Position numbers and translations under genes: made by a program. A stretch of DNA of 64,000 nucleotides. Origin: Atrichornis clamosus (Eukaryota; Chordata; Aves; Passeriformes; Menuridae). Within the stretch, counting starts at the first letter, position 1, and the number at the start of each line of letters is the position of its first letter. Location of the stretch: NCBI GenBank assembly GCA_013400975.1, contig WBMZ01004769.1, forward strand, positions 26,210-90,209. The letters are read 5' to 3'. Below are positions 1 through 15,017 of the stretch, piece by piece. The notes under the pieces are model-generated. The model made no database searches and was not told where the DNA came from. It worked only from the letters and a program-made list of their open reading frames with translations.

Positions 1-122
1 CTCTTGGACCTGCACACTTTTGAGCTGCCACAGACTGGGGAAGGGAAGGATGGCAATGCATCAACAACCCAGTTGATTGGTACAAGAACTAGAATTGTAG
101 TTTTGGAAGTCTGGAAATTTAC

Positions 123-141
123 TTTTTTTTTTTTTTTTTTT
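123..141. repeat. poly(T) tract
   Basis: Nineteen consecutive T residues. It could be a simple repeat or the A-tail of an old retroposed sequence on the minus strand, but the flanks show nothing recognisable. Confidence 0.8.
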
Positions 142-3100
142 ACATTCAAAGTCATAAATCTAATGGCAGGAAAACTATGCATGTGAAACATCTGTAGCTT
201 AATCTTTCTGCATTACAAAAAAGCCAGAAAACAGACCAGTAGGGGAAGCCTTACCTTATTTTCTCTAAGCAGAAATTTGGAGGTTTTATAACGACCAGGA
301 GAATCAAACTGAAATCTTAAGCAAAAGATAAAAGAGTTGACGATTCCAATTTATTTACTGTAGGGGTAGTTTTACCCCTACAGAGTTATTTTTTAGCTTT
401 TGGTTTGAACATTTCAAAGCAGAAGACAATTTTGGATAGTTCTGGTGATTATATTGTTGAGTTCCAAAATAAAGAGAATGCTAATATCCAGTGCTTGCTG
501 ACTTATCCTAGCGAATTCCCTCATAGTGGGATAGTTGCTGTTTGAGAAAGGAGGGAGAGAGAAATTTGCTCGGAGAATTTGCTTATGTTGCAAAGACTCC
601 TGAATTCTAAGTCTTCTCACATAATGGAGGTCTTCTTTAAATAAGGAAAAGTTAATCTGAATTATCAAGCCTCCCTCTGCCCCATTAACACAGTTTGAGA
701 ATTTAAAAAATCTTTCTCATTTCCCTCAAGAATAAAATTTCAGTACCTAAACTGTATTTTCTGACAAAACTGACAAATTTATCACTTGGAAGAACTGGGA
801 GCAGACGCATAAGCTCGAAGTACTGAGACTGAGAAAAATCAATTACCTTGAATACACACAAGTATGTTCACCTGTATTGAACATAAAACCTGTGAGTGTG
901 CTGAAAGAACTGTCCTTAGAGGTGTAACTATACATAAAAAACATTAAAGACATACCAAAAAGGCCAAACATTTTTCTTTTAATCTACCTGTAACCTTCTT
1001 TTTAGTTTTATTCCAAAATATCTGATTTTCTTCCTCAGTTATATCTGGCATTATTCAAGAAATGTAGGTATTTTATGCCCTAATAATCATCCAAACAACT
1101 GAAAAGATAAGGGGAAAACAAACATATATTACCCTCCTACCAATTCTTTTGATAGAGTTGCACTGAAAAAGACAAGGTGGTTCTTAAAAGGACTCTACAG
1201 ATTGCAAGTCAAATCATTATCATCTCTAGTGCAGACCACATAATGATTTTACTGAACTGCACTTAAGCTTGATGTTTAATGTTTCATTAAATTGGATGAT
1301 TTATTTGTGCTATGATTCTGGAAAAATTTTAAAGACTCATTTCTTACTGGAAAAATAAGTAATATTGGAAATTTGATAATAAGATTTAGTAGAAGACAAA
1401 ATATTGGAAAAGCTTACTAAAACAATTTTTTTAGATTATTAAAACGTTGCTAGCAAGGTAATAAAAAAATTGAAACTTCAGTTGCTGTAGGAAACGACAA
1501 GATTTTAGGAATTATACAAAGACGGATTCAGATTTAGATGGGGCAAGTTTTGCAGAGGGAGAAAATTACTACACTTGCCTGTAGTATACACGTATAAATT
1601 AAGACAATCTGCATTTCAGTTGGTTATATAACATGCTGCTTACTTGCCTGTTAAAATAAACTGAAAAACTCAGCACAAGGCAATGAAAGACCAATATAAT
1701 TTTCTTCATATCTTAAACATCTTTATATCATTTTTACTGACTTTGGATCAAAACGAACAAATTCTGATATAATGAATGCACATTGAAACTTGACTTTGAT
1801 CAGAGTTCAGCATAGTTCAGATAGAAGAAAGCAAGTAAATAGCAGCCTGATCATCATCTTGAAATAAGTAGCAAATTTTTCGCACTGCTAATATTAAAAA
1901 ACAAAAATAAGGATCAGGTCCCCTAATGAGCAAGTTATGTAACCATGTTCAGATAAAAGTAAAAATGAGCTGGGAAGTTCAAGCAAGAGTTGAGTAGATG
2001 ACTGGCTGGATTCACATGCAGCTGAACAAACCTTTGAGTTTAACAAACCTCTCAGATAAAATATTTTACTAAAATATGGCACAGAGTAAAGGCTGGGCAC
2101 AAAGATATTCTTCTTGACTATACTTAATCAAACTGGATTCTGGTGTACCACAAAAAAGTAAACTTCAAATCCAGCAGCTGCTCTGCCAGGAATTTCCAGT
2201 GCCTCTAGAACATAATAATGTAGAACAGTCATACAAATCTCGACCAATGAGCTAAAGATGCCAAACCCCACTTATTCTGTACTTGCAAAATAGGAATTCA
2301 GCACATTGTGGATAGAGAAACAAGAGCACAACAAAACTTGGCAAATGGGAAAGTACAGTGGACATAAAAGGTAAAGTATCTTTGATAAGGGTATGGAAAA
2401 TCATAAACATTTTATTAAGACAATTTTGAAGCACTAATGCCTCTAATTTAGGAAATTTATCAGCAGAATTCTACAATATTTGCTGCTGTGATCACAAGCA
2501 AACTGTTAAACTTTAAAGACTCCTATTGCAATAAATTAAATATTTTTGCAGAAGATTTAAATAAGTGCACATTAATACTAATACAATTTATTAGTGCTAT
2601 GAACCAAAACCAAATTAATAAAAATCAGTGACACATTAACTGTTATGATCAATAGATTTCATTTTGAATGTTACCTTCCCAAACGTGGTGCCTTTACATT
2701 ATCGAGCAAAGGAAGCTGAAAATAGGATTTTTCCAATAATTTGAATTACAAAAAATATCATTTTCATGCAAATGATCTCAGTTGGCTCTAGCAGTCCTTT
2801 GACATGTTGCATAACAGGAAAGTTTAGCTGGGTGCTCACGCAGTCTCAAAGCCTGGGGAACCTCCCCACAGCGCAGGCACCGTGCAGTGCAGCCTCCAGC
2901 AGATGGAGACAGGAAAACAAACGAGATGGTCGCAGGGAGCAACTGCTGGTCAGCTTCTGAGAACTGGCATCGTGCTGTTAGGGATCTGCACTTGTCAGAG
3001 CCATGGCAAAACCCAGCTGGATCCGTGTTTTCTTTCATTACTGTTGCTTCCAAGGATACTTTCTCCCCCTCAGGTGCTCGGAGCACATTCATAGGGATGC

Positions 3101-3363
3101 TTTTGAAACTGCACTGTGACAGAGCACGGTGGCCTAAAGAAGGCTCGTTGCTACTCTGTCATTATTATGCCCCATTCCTCTCCTTTCGCATTTTCCTCTG
3201 CAATTTCACATTCCCTGCTACACTCTGCGGCGCAGGCTGTTATTATTCCCTGTTGTTCCCTGTGCCAGATGCCGATCGCGCAGTCGTGTTCTTTCCGGTG
3301 TTTCAGCTACCTTGTGCAGGCTGGCAGCGCCCGTGTGTGCGAGGTAGACCAGAGGGCGTGGGA

Positions 3364-3500
3364 GGAACCACAGAACAGTCTGAGCTGGAAGGGATCCAGA
3401 AGGATCATCAAGTCCAGCTCTGACGTGAGGGGCCCGTACGGGGATCGAACCCGCGACCTCGGCCTTCTCAGCACCGTGTTCTGACCAACGGGAAGGCTGA
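3364..3500 (-). mobile_element. TguSINE1-type SINE (tRNA-Ile head, CR1 tail)
   Basis: Read on the minus strand, 3431-3487 matches the 3' three quarters of tRNA-Ile, including GGTTCGATCCCCGTACGGGC (box B and acceptor side) and GTTGGTCAGAACACGGTGCT. It is followed by a CR1-type 3' end: GGACTTGATGATCCTTCTGG, then CCCTTCCAGCTCAGACTGTT. A tRNA-Ile head joined to a CR1 tail is the structure of TguSINE1, described from zebra finch and mobilised by CR1 machinery. The first 20 or so bases of the head are diverged or replaced, so the copy is old or 5'-damaged. The anticodon-stem region no longer matches tRNA-Ile, so it is not a functional tRNA gene. Confidence 0.85.
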
Positions 3501-6500
3501 GTTTCACACGCAGCGGGAGTTTCTCTGGTGACAGGACCAACTTTTGGTCCACTACAGAAAGCCTAAACCCAAGTCACAGCTTTGCTCCCGTTTCTAGAGA
3601 GGCTTTTTGTTATACATGGAGAATATTTGGATTTTTTTCTTTACTTTCTGTTGAACAGCATTAACGCACTAATATAAAATGTGAAGAAAACAGAACAGAT
3701 ACAAATTTCGAGAACAGAAATCCCAGCTAGATAAATAGAAAGAAAACTTCATGGGAAGATTGGTTGAACATCAGAACAGACTAGCCAAAAATGTTGGCAA
3801 AGTCCATCCTTGGAAACAGTTAAAACTGAGGTGGAGTTGATTTTAAGCAGATGGATTTGACTTTAAAGCTGGATCCAAACTTTGAGCAGGGTGCTAGAGC
3901 AGATTACCTCCAGCAGTTCTTTCTAACTTAAATTATTTTATGATTTTATGAAAGCATACTGTTCCTTTTCCTATCTCATATATACCAAAAGAGAAGATGA
4001 AAATATCATATTATATATCAAATATCACAAGGAAAAAGTAAGCAATTATGTATTTTAATTTCTTTAGGACATGTTAGGAAATAATCAGAACAATACTTTA
4101 TTAGGGAAGAAATGTTAGTAAAACTAATATTTTTATCTGTTGTTGAAAAGCTGCTTGTCAGACAATGACAACTGGGATTATTTGGTTGTCTTTGGTTGCT
4201 AAAACTGACAGACGTTCAACAATACTCCCACAGAAAGAATTTTTGACTGAAATTTAGCTCTTAAATCTGCCATTGATTTTAAAAATACATCACTGAGGAA
4301 CGCTGGCAATTCCCGTGAGGTATTTGATTAATAATTTTCAAAGCCTCAGCAGATAAATGTTACCATGCCAATGAAGGCTGTCATGCAGAAGCTCCACAAG
4401 GGCCAATTTGTACCAAGCACTGTAGAAACCAAGATTTTCAGACTTCTGCAAGCTGCATAATATAAATCAGAAGGCAGATACACAAGAGAAGGACAAAGAA
4501 GGCAGAATCATAATTACTTCTGACTAAGAAAAGACCAAGGTTTTTTTTGCAATGGATTTTGACATTTGGATTTATGAGAAGCAACAAAATCCAGAAACGC
4601 AGACATTCCCTGCCAAAGTTCAACTTGATTGCAGCCTTCCAAGAGAGTTTTCCTGATCTGTGGTTAATGGGAGCCGAGATAATAAGACATGGCAAGTGGC
4701 CGCTCTCTGCAGAGCTGCTGTTGTAGGGACAAGATCAGGTTTAGATCATGCTCCTCTCTTAGGGGACAATGTGCCTGCCGAGGAGCTGGCTCACAACAGC
4801 TTCCAAAGCCTACAGATGTTCCTCACAGGAAGAAGTCCAAGGTTCTCTGCAGCTGAGACAGAATTGAAGAACTTGAGAGTTCTCTAAGAGCATTTATTTA
4901 ATAAAAAGATAGGAATACGAGATTTTAAGAGCATGAGAACCCAACACCCGTACCTGTCCTAGAGCAAACACAATATTATCTTGGCATCAGTTCAGAAATT
5001 ACACACAACAGTTTTCATCCATTGATCACCAGTTTCAGCCACAGATCTCAAAGCATTTCAAAGGGAACCAACATCCTTCTCCCCATGCACTCAGACTTTA
5101 GAAAACTGAATTTATGTTAAGAACTTAAGGCCACTGTGCCCCAACACACTGATTAAACTTGAGAGGAACAACATCTGTATCTTATTGTCTACAATTGTTG
5201 CATTTACATAGAGAAATCATATTTAAGATTCAATTAGAAATACCAATACTGCCAGGAAGAAAGGGCTGACATGTCAAAGTGAAAATAATGTGCTTAAAAA
5301 ATAATATAAGCATTAAGGAAGATTTTTTTAAAATACTATGAATTCTTTTGTGAGAAACAGTGAAAATGTAGCCATATAAATTGGGGGAAACAAATTGAAA
5401 GGATACATTAGAGCAAAGGAAAAAAAAAATCACTATATTCACAGAAGACAGCATGCAAAAAGGAGGACACTGATCCAGAAATAATTATACTGGGAAATAG
5501 GATAAAGAAGATAAAAATAGCTGTCATTAAACTGTTATTTTACTTCCAGTTGTCCTATAACATAATGTGTTTTGTCCACTGCCTAAACTATTTTGTCTCA
5601 TATATTACATGTATTAGCACATATATGAAAAGATGCCACAGCTGATCAAGCCTGTGTGTTTATATGGATAGATATAAATACATTGCCTATATACAAGAAC
5701 TAATAAACACAATGCTGCAAAAACAGCGGAGGAAACAGAAGCCATTTAGGTGCACCAAATACATACTTTCAGATGGATTTAATTTTGAGTTGATGGGTTG
5801 ATTTCACTATTATCGAGCTTGAATGAGGCTATGGAAAGTTAAATTACCCATGGTGAAGCAGGAGGAGAGGAATGTGCAGGGAACACACAGGCCCCATCCC
5901 ATGAAAGCATAGATTTGATAGCAGGCGTTCCAATAAATCTGCTAAGTTATAGCCTCGCTTGATTGGAAAATCCACTGTCCATGCCCGTGCTACAACCGCT
6001 CCCTGTGCAGATTAACACTGCAGTCTGTGGATAAAAGCACAGGTGGGGTTTTTTGGTTGTTGTTGCAGACATACCCATCACTGGTCTGGCTGTGAAAGGC
6101 ACAACCCATCTGCTCACCCGGACTTTGTTTCTTTCCCCAGGGTTCAAAGTAAAGCACAACCCAGCTCTGTCAGGCTCCGTGTGCCCGAGGTCCTGAGCTT
6201 TTCTGCACGGAGCAGTTCTCTGCCATCCCCTCACGCTGCTCAGCAAAACCAGCAATTCTGGATTGCATCTCTCCTTCCATAGGTCTGCAAGTAATAAAGT
6301 TCTGGATGAGATTTCACGTTCCAGATCAGATTTCCCAAGCTTTGTCTGCATTTCTTTATTTGCCAGGGTCCTGATGATGATAATAGAAGATGGGAGACTT
6401 CACTAAGTAATATGAATAGGGTTGGAATATTTGTCTGGAATATTATCCTTATATGAAGAAGTATCAAAAATCCAATTCAATCCACTCTTGACACTGTATT

Positions 6501-9500
6501 TATCTTTCTATTTTGAGACCAAAAGGACCAATTTTTCATTAAGGTAGAAGTGTCAATAACTTGATAAGCCTCAGAGTATCGTATCTATTATAAAATTATT
6601 CTGGAATATATTTATTTCTTTCACCACATATCATGTCAAACGACATCTGGCAAGTATTTGAAGCAAACAATTTATCTGTTTTCTTTTTCTCTGTGTGTCT
6701 TTCATCTCAGACCCTGCCAGATCCCCTTTCTAGTAAAAGCTATAAATACCTAGAAAGTACTTATACTAATTAGTATTTCTATATTTTATAACCAGTGACA
6801 AATTACTGATTCCAAGATGCCCATCCGAGAAATGTTATTTTATCCACTGTAAAAATAGTACTAAATAGCATTTACAGTACTAGAAACCCTTGAATATAGA
6901 AAAAAAACTACAGCAAATTACAATTTTGAAGGTTGTTATAAAAAAGGAGCAGATGATCCAAAATTCTTTAGAACTGTGAGACTGCTAAACAGCACGTAAT
7001 TAAAATATTGATAGACTATATGGAGATTTTTTGTGAAATTCAATAAAAATTATTTTAGGTTGAATATGTGGCAAATACATAAACAAAGTAATAATCTCTT
7101 TGATTCACATAATTTTCTATAGAAATGATTCTGCATGAAACTTTTGAAACAAACCTGCATCTTTAATGATCTTATTCAGGATTGCATTGGAAGAGGATAC
7201 TTATTATATTTATTGAAAACAATTTACATTTTGTTGTGTTTGTTTTTTCCCTGCAGGTCACACTGCTGTTTTGGTTGTGTTGTTTTTTAGCATTTACACG
7301 TGAATGATGCTTACTTTTCCAGCTAAGAGAAGGTATAAAAATACATATTTCCTTAAATTGTACTATATCCAGCTTCATTTGAAGCTTTCAAATACATATG
7401 TTAATTGGCGGAGATAGTGAGATCGTTTTTAGAGTGAGGCATTTAGGGACAATTTTTACAGATTTTCACAGCAAAGTCACTAAAAGTGTAATGCTCTCTG
7501 AGAGGCCTAACAACGTTTGTTAGAAAAGAAATAAATCCAGCACCTTGGATATAAATATATATAGTGATTTACTTGCAATGTGAGAAAAGGCATAGAGATT
7601 TTTTGCAGTATGGGAAATTAATTTTTTAGCGCATCCGTTTGATAGACTGAAATATTTACAGACAGGTAAGCAAAAAAATTGGAGTATAAAATACCTCAGG
7701 AGAATTACAAAGACAAGTTACATTTTTCGAGATGTTTGGAGAGTAATTTTTCCACAGCACCATAACTTTGATGATGTTACAAATGATGTAAAATAACACA
7801 TTTCAATATTATTATGATTAATATGCAGGTTAGGTAAATACAAAGGTTGAGAGAGAGAAAAAACTGCTAACTCCACAGGTAAAATCTGTGATAAATGTCA
7901 TTTGTATGGTTTTAAATATGTCAGAAAATTTGAGAATAAGACATAGCTTTTCACCAACACAGAGCACTAAATGTACACCTTACTGGTTTCTATAATGCAA
8001 ACATCTAATCTTTTCTAATAACTTCAAACAACTGTTGGGAATGAATCTAATTAAGAAACACTTCAGTGGCTTATCTCTATCTAAACAGGCAACAAGAGGG
8101 AAAGATTCAGAGTCAGAGGGGTGTTTTATGCAAGCATACCAAATACTCTCCAACATGGGAGGTAAAAGAAATTTCAATACTGTGAAATGAAGAAATATAA
8201 GGAGAAATCTTTACGGATTACCAAATAATCCACAAGTAATACTTTGAGAAATCTTGTTCTTTCGCCCTCCCCTCCTTTTTTCCCCTGAGATGGCAAAGAA
8301 GCAGAGGAGAGACTGATGGTTATAATTACAGGAAAATTATTCGCACAGTAAAAGGGACAATTAAACATTTTCATTTCAAATATTTATCTTAACAGATTTT
8401 GTATAAATGGTGCTCTACAGTATGCAATATTGAAAAGGTGGTTTAACTTGTGACTGCCAAACAACTTACAAGAGGCTCTTGCTTTCTGTTCGAGTACCCA
8501 GCTAATGGCACATTCCTAAATGCACAGAAATACAAGCGCCTGACTTTGGAACTCATGCATTTAAATTATGTATTTCAATTATATAACCGTTTTTGAGTGA
8601 ATATATAAAACAGAGACAAATATAGATGAATTAATTTTGCTAAAGTGCTTAGGTGAGTATCTACAGGGAAGTGACATAAATCCAATCTCTGATCACAGTC
8701 AAGGAGTGTGAGCTGGAAGGGATGGTAGTGGTTATCAATGTGTTCCACAGCTACTCCACAGTGAAGTATTCATATGTTTAGTATAATAAATTATATTTTT
8801 AAGGCATTCAGGACCTAACATGTATTAATCTTATTCAAAGCCCCTACAATAAATTAAAACGTCTACATTAGTTTGTTAGCTGACATAAAAACCAAAAACC
8901 AGTAAACTATAAAATTCCAAGAGGCAAATATGGATTCTCTAGACACATAAGAAGTCATTCAGACAATGGAGTAGTTTAAGTGACCTGAGTAAGAGACAAA
9001 TAAGCTCCCACAGACATACTTTTGTCGTATTTCAGTCTTGTGTAAAAGCAAACAAACAAAATCCACTGAAGATTAAATAAGAAGGGTGGTTTTTTTTACT
9101 TCCTTTGGATTTGAAATAAGTTGAAAGGGATTTAATCATAATTATGGAAGAAAAGTCATATAGATAAATATTCATATCTCAGAAGTGAATTTATAAGAAA
9201 GTTACCTTTATCCAAAACAAATTAAATCTCCACAATAAAACAAGCCTCATTAGATAATAGTTGGCAAAGTCTTATTAAACACACATCTGAAAGCTGGTTT
9301 GTTCCTTTAGGCTGATTTCTAAATGTGGACTCCTAAAGACATGCATTCAAGGAAAGAATATTAACCAGCATATTACAATCTCTTAAATAATCTGTCTAAT
9401 CAATGTATCTTATGCAGTCATGCATATTTTTATCCAGACAGCTTTATCTTTACATCAAAGACATTGAATGTGTCTACTCTCTGTCTGTACAACCTTGCTG

Positions 9501-12500
9501 GTCTGCCACCTACATGACTGACTAGAAACCCACTGAAATGTTGCCACACAACTAACAGAAAGCCAGCATGGATTCACAGGGCTTTTTTTCACTGTGCATT
9601 TGGGCTCAGCATTATCTCTAGGCAGCGTAGAAAAGGACTGACCTCCAAAAAGCACAAATCTTGAGATGTAAGAGTCTGCATTCACTGATTCTTCAAATGC
9701 AAAGGTTGCCAGGCTAGAAATCATCTCTCTCTCATCAAACTCTTCCTGCTCACTGAAAAGAAATAGTCACCTCCATCATTGCAATGACATCATCACAGCT
9801 ATTACTATTAGTTAACACTGTTGAATTCATTAAGTTTCACACCAGTTCAGGTGCAGTGAGTTTGCTTTCCAGGACCTCCTACCCCAGGTGCTGCTACTAA
9901 AGAAGGGTTTCCTTCTCAGTTAGAGTTTGTACCTTACACCTGTGCTAGAAACATATCCAAACAATCAGAGGACCAACGTGTCCTGGGTTGACAGCCACAT
10001 ATGGAGAACTTGCTTCTGCTAGATTAGGACCTGGACACTTGCCAATACAGTCAAGATAGCAATGTTTCTGCAAGATTCAGAGAGACAGAGAATATGCAGT
10101 AGAACCTGCTTCTCCCCTGCTGGAACTGTCTGTCCTCAGATAAAGGATATTTTTCCTGACAAATTAACATTAAGCCTCATTCTTTAGTTGTGAATGGCTC
10201 TGTAAAGATTATTTAAATTGAAATAATAATGGATGATTACTACCAAGGACAGTTAACATAACCTAGTGAATCAGATTTTTGCTTTCTGTGTGATATCTCT
10301 GAGGTACAAGAGAACATCCTCTTTTAGAACATGTCTGTCCTTGAAACACACTTCTGAAACATCATAAGAGAATTGGGAACCTGACTACATGAATGAGATC
10401 ATCTGGAGAGCCATCGAGGCTACAAAAAGTTCACTGACTGAATGATCACTCCACTATCAGTTCTGCTGTTGGTGATAGTGCTTAAAAAAAGGTGACTGAG
10501 ACACAGAAACACACGAAGACACAGACTGTTAGACAGCATTGCTGTCACTCCCTGATTCCTTCCCTCTGCAAGACAGAACAGAAAACTGCTACTGCCCTCT
10601 TGTCAGTAATATTGAAATATTACTTTTAATATGGAAAGGTGGCTGGAACAGCAGGTGGTAAAAATCCTAGCAAAATAAAAGGTCTCTTAAGTGCTGAGGT
10701 AAAAGACTGTTACACAATTTATTCCTGTGCGGTTCCTACCAGGTTTGTTTTGTGGTGTTTGACCTCTGTACAGCAGGAAAGGAGCCTTTGGCCTTCAGTT
10801 TGGTTATTTGTAGATGCCACAGCAGGCATCTAGGGAGAGCCCTCAGCTTTCACAGAATGATTCATGGATGCCTCATATTTCCCAGAAAAATTTAATTCTT
10901 ATGATGACAGAAATCCTAAGAACAACAAGAAACCACACAATACTTGTATCGATTTGTACACATGATGTCAGCCAGTTCCATCTGCACTTTGAAATGTCAT
11001 CTATATACCTGCACAGTAGGTGGAAACTGAACAACAGTCTGTTCCATATCCTTCAAAAATGCTTAATAAAGAATTTGTTTCATTTTCTGCCCAGTAGATC
11101 TGCCAAAAGCAAGCTTCTTTCCATTACTGAAGTGTTTATGCTAGACTGCACATTGAATAATGTCTAAGAATCAGCCTGAGATTTGAAGTGTTATGGTTTG
11201 TGTTTGTTTGGACCTTTGATTTTCCTGGACATAAAAGCAAACTCAGGTTCAATCTGCTATGCATACAGACTCAACTGTTTAACCATTTAATATGAAAAAT
11301 AAGAATGGATCTGTATATGTGTTTGCAGGTGCGTAACTCAAATTTGCATGTATTGATTAGAAAACAACTTTTCACTGTGGCTGAGCACTGTAAAGGACAA
11401 GAATAAGTAGGACAAAAACATCTTTACCTTAGAGTGTTCCCTCAGTTCTGAGAGCTGCTCTGTCCTGTGCCAGCTCCCGGTGTTACAGGGCACCAGGAAG
11501 GCAATTTGTGAGCAGATGACTCATCCACACTCAGGGCTCTCCGCGGCAGGGTGGGGTGAGCAGCACAGGGGACAATATGTGCATACATTCTCCCTGAAGG
11601 TTTTGGAAGGCACAGGAAACGCTTTGAAAGGGTAAACAGAGTAAACACTGTCCTTTGACAGAAAGATCAGCACGAAGGAACAGCAACCTGGCATGCATCT
11701 CATTTACACAGAACTGTATAATGATAAAACTATTTTACTTATATCTCGGCTTTATATTCCCTACGAAAAGAATTAATTCACTGGAAAATAAATTTAGTAA
11801 AAAGAAAAGCCAACTAAACCTTGAAATGCAAATCTTTCCCACAAAGTAAGGACAGTTTTAAAAGAAACTTTCCCTATGACCCTACAATTAATTTATAATC
11901 ACATCCACATCATAAAAGTTTATTTCTTCTTATGTGGATGCTGAAGAAAAAGACATGGGGAGCACATTTCTCTGTCAGGGGCTGAAAAGATAGCAGATAT
12001 CAGATTAACTGCAAATATCAGAGACTCAATTGCAGTCTTGCTGCCTTTGTGCCAAGTTTATCACAATTTAACTTGCTAGTTGCCACAGAAACTTCAGGCA
12101 GACAATTTTCATTTCAAAATTCCTCAGTTTCAAGAAGAAAACAAACACATTTCTCAAGAAGTTTTCAGCTGTTGCAAACCATCTAATTTTCAGCAATAGT
12201 ATTCCTGCATGAATCAGAAGTTTCATTTTTCATCTCAGTGCTAATGACATCCTACAAGGTGATAAAATTAGCAGCTGGAAAGTGTAATCTTTCCACCACA
12301 CTTCTCAATTTGCCATTCACTTTTTTCAAGCCTGTTGTCCAGTTCATACCACTTTCTCAACAAATTTCCAAATTGTTTGTTTGCTTAAAAGCCCAAAGCA
12401 TATGTTGCTGACAAGCCTTTTATAAGGTAAATATTTCCATTATGCTCGTGAGAGCTTTGTCTCCCAAGAAACTTCCTGTCTACATGGTTACTACTCCTTT

Positions 12501-14982
12501 CTAAAGTGTGCTCAGATCACTTATAAAATTCTAATTTCCAAATAATTTTCTCAGCTATGTTTATTTTCAAACGGGTTTGATAACCAGTCTCAATAGAATT
12601 TGCTGGTCTGATCTCTGATAGAGAAATGTGTGCATTTGGTAGTGTGAGCATTTCTCTTCACAAACAGAAAACAAATACAAGAGTGCACAACTTCTTGGTG
12701 CAAAGAATTTCAAAACTGCTGAGAAGGGGAACATATCCCTTTCACTCTTGAAAGTTTCAAATCCACAAAAAGAAAACATTAACTGGAAGTTCAAGATAAA
12801 TTAGATTTAACAATCTGTGCAAAGCCTATTTCAGCTCATGAAACCATCAATCTCTGTGACAGTAAAGCCCCTTCCACTGCTTTTACCATGCAAAGGCTGC
12901 TTTCAGCATTCTAGGAGGGAGGCTGGAATATTTTGAATGGCTTAGAAATTTTTTTTTTAATGTCTTTAACTTTTACTGCAGATTTCTTACGAAGAATATT
13001 ATAATGTCATTTTCTTGCAGGGAAATCCCAGACTGAAATTATACAACTAACTGTAAGACTGCAGTCCACCGCCCAGGCTTACTGCTTTGCCATCAGAGAT
13101 CCATGCTGCCATGCAGGAATTGTGAGATAACAGCAGACAATTAAGGCAGTCCAGAGAACACCCCAGAACAGCTGCTGTACTCTACAGCCAACCTGGTCCA
13201 GAAAGGAAATGTATTAAAATCCCCCAATTTCCAGGGTGAGGGGGGGAAAAAGAAATTAAAAAATGTATTTCTCTGACTCACATCCCAGTCTACTCTTAGT
13301 GAATGAGACAGATTGTTTATGTGTTTACACAATAGGAGTCTAAATTGGAACAGGATGCTATTGAACGAAAGGGAGTTGCCAATTGCGTGATTAACAGATA
13401 ATGTGACTTATCTAATTCACAAGAAAGGAAAGTGAAGTAAAAGAAATAAGGAGTGGTTGGTGGCCCCATGTAGCACTGGCCTTTTAATACTCAGGAGATG
13501 CTTATTAAAAGAAGCTGCTAAAATAAACCTTTTACAAGAAGACAAATTGGATGTGTGCTATTCAGCTGGGGGATGCTGATGGGACACAGCATATGATTAA
13601 TTTTATAAAGTTAGCTCCTCTTGCACATTTTGTGAAGGAAATTTGAATATTCCTTGTAATATTTTGCCAAGACTTCTTTTTCCTTTTATTAGAAAAAAAA
13701 AAGACCTTATTCTGAGGTGATATGTAACGTAAGACACAGAACACTGAACTCTTAAAAGTAAAAAAAAGTGATCCAATGGGGCCAGACAAAAAAGAGCCCT
13801 AAACTTTAAAGTGTATTTACAGATTTAATACTAATGGAAGCATATTTACAAAAATGGATATTAGTGGTGTTTACATTCTAAATATAGTTTTAATGTTCTG
13901 AGAAGAGTGATGTACACAAACAACACAAACATTACTAAGATAAACATATTTGAAAAATGGGGTAAAGTTTAAAGTGGTAGGTTTTAATCAGGATCAGAGA
14001 GGAGAACATAACCTCTAGAAGCTTCTGATTTGTTGAATTCCCTTTTCTTCTTTTCCCTCTTCCACCTCAAAGTTCATACAAGTCTTTGGTTTTTCATAGA
14101 TGCAGTGGTCTTGCCTGTGAATAATTTAATGCAGATAAAAGGTTCTGAGTATCAACAAAAAACCTGAGCTGTTCTAGCTCATGATAAATTCAGAGAAACC
14201 ACATCTTTGGTGTATTTGTAGAGCATTTCTAGGGATTCCCAGGAATTCATGTTCCCAACTCTTCGAAGGCAGAGCAAGAGCTCTGGCAGTGTGCAGAGCC
14301 CAGCTCTGTGGATTATGTGACACATGGATTTCCTATGACAACAGGGAAAGGGACCCAGTGACAGAGGGTATCTTGTATTTTTAATGACATTATTGAATTA
14401 TTTTGGTTTCATAGCATCACAGTCTCTCTCAAACACAAAACTTGAGCACAGAACTCCAGTGTTGGTTTTAATCTAGCCTTACTCTTGAGTAAATACGTGG
14501 ATCTCCTAGTTTCATGCAAATACATTATTTCATTTCTTGATAGTTAAATATGCTTTCTTAGAAGCTGGTAATGCAAATTTGGTGTATGCAAAAAAATAGT
14601 ATGAAAGCAGTTAATTTACTTTGGTGTAGTTATATGTTCCTCTATTACCATGGAAAGAAAAATGGCCCAATTCCTTTGTTTTAGAGTATCTAAATGACAT
14701 AGGTGTTGCATCATTCATTGGCTTGATGAGAAGTAATAAGGGCACAGAAAAACCTGGAGCAGTGTGAACTTTTTTCCTTTAGGGCTGACTACATTAACAC
14801 ACTTACTGAAGGAAGGGACAGTAAAGATCCAGTCAGTACTTATCAGGACAAAATTAGTAATGATATATAATCCCAGTGGTTTAAAAGTAAGGAGCTCCAG
14901 TTCTAACAAAAGTCCTAGTAATGCCTTGGTTTAAAGTCTGAGGGAAATCTGTGTGTGTAACCCTCCAAAAGAGCTTAGTATT

Positions 14983-15017
14983 AAAAAAAACCAAACACAA
15001 AAACAAACAAAAAATCT
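14983..15017. repeat. A/C-rich low-complexity tract
   Basis: A-rich sequence with CAAACA-like units, of the same kind as tracts at 32892-32921, 43630-43668, 44797-44863 and 51483-51529. No coding content. Confidence 0.6.

Noticed and set aside
3430..3500. Functional tRNA-Ile gene on the minus strand
   Set aside because: The anticodon region and the 5' acceptor half do not match and a CR1 tail is attached, so it is a SINE head.
8700..8760. CR1-like string (gctggaagggatggtagtgg)
   Set aside because: Only one short word matches and the order of further CR1 landmarks is missing.
9979..10030. Start of an avian endogenous retrovirus LTR (tcctgggttgacag)
   Set aside because: A short similarity only; no paired LTR, primer-binding site or internal retroviral coding sequence was found.
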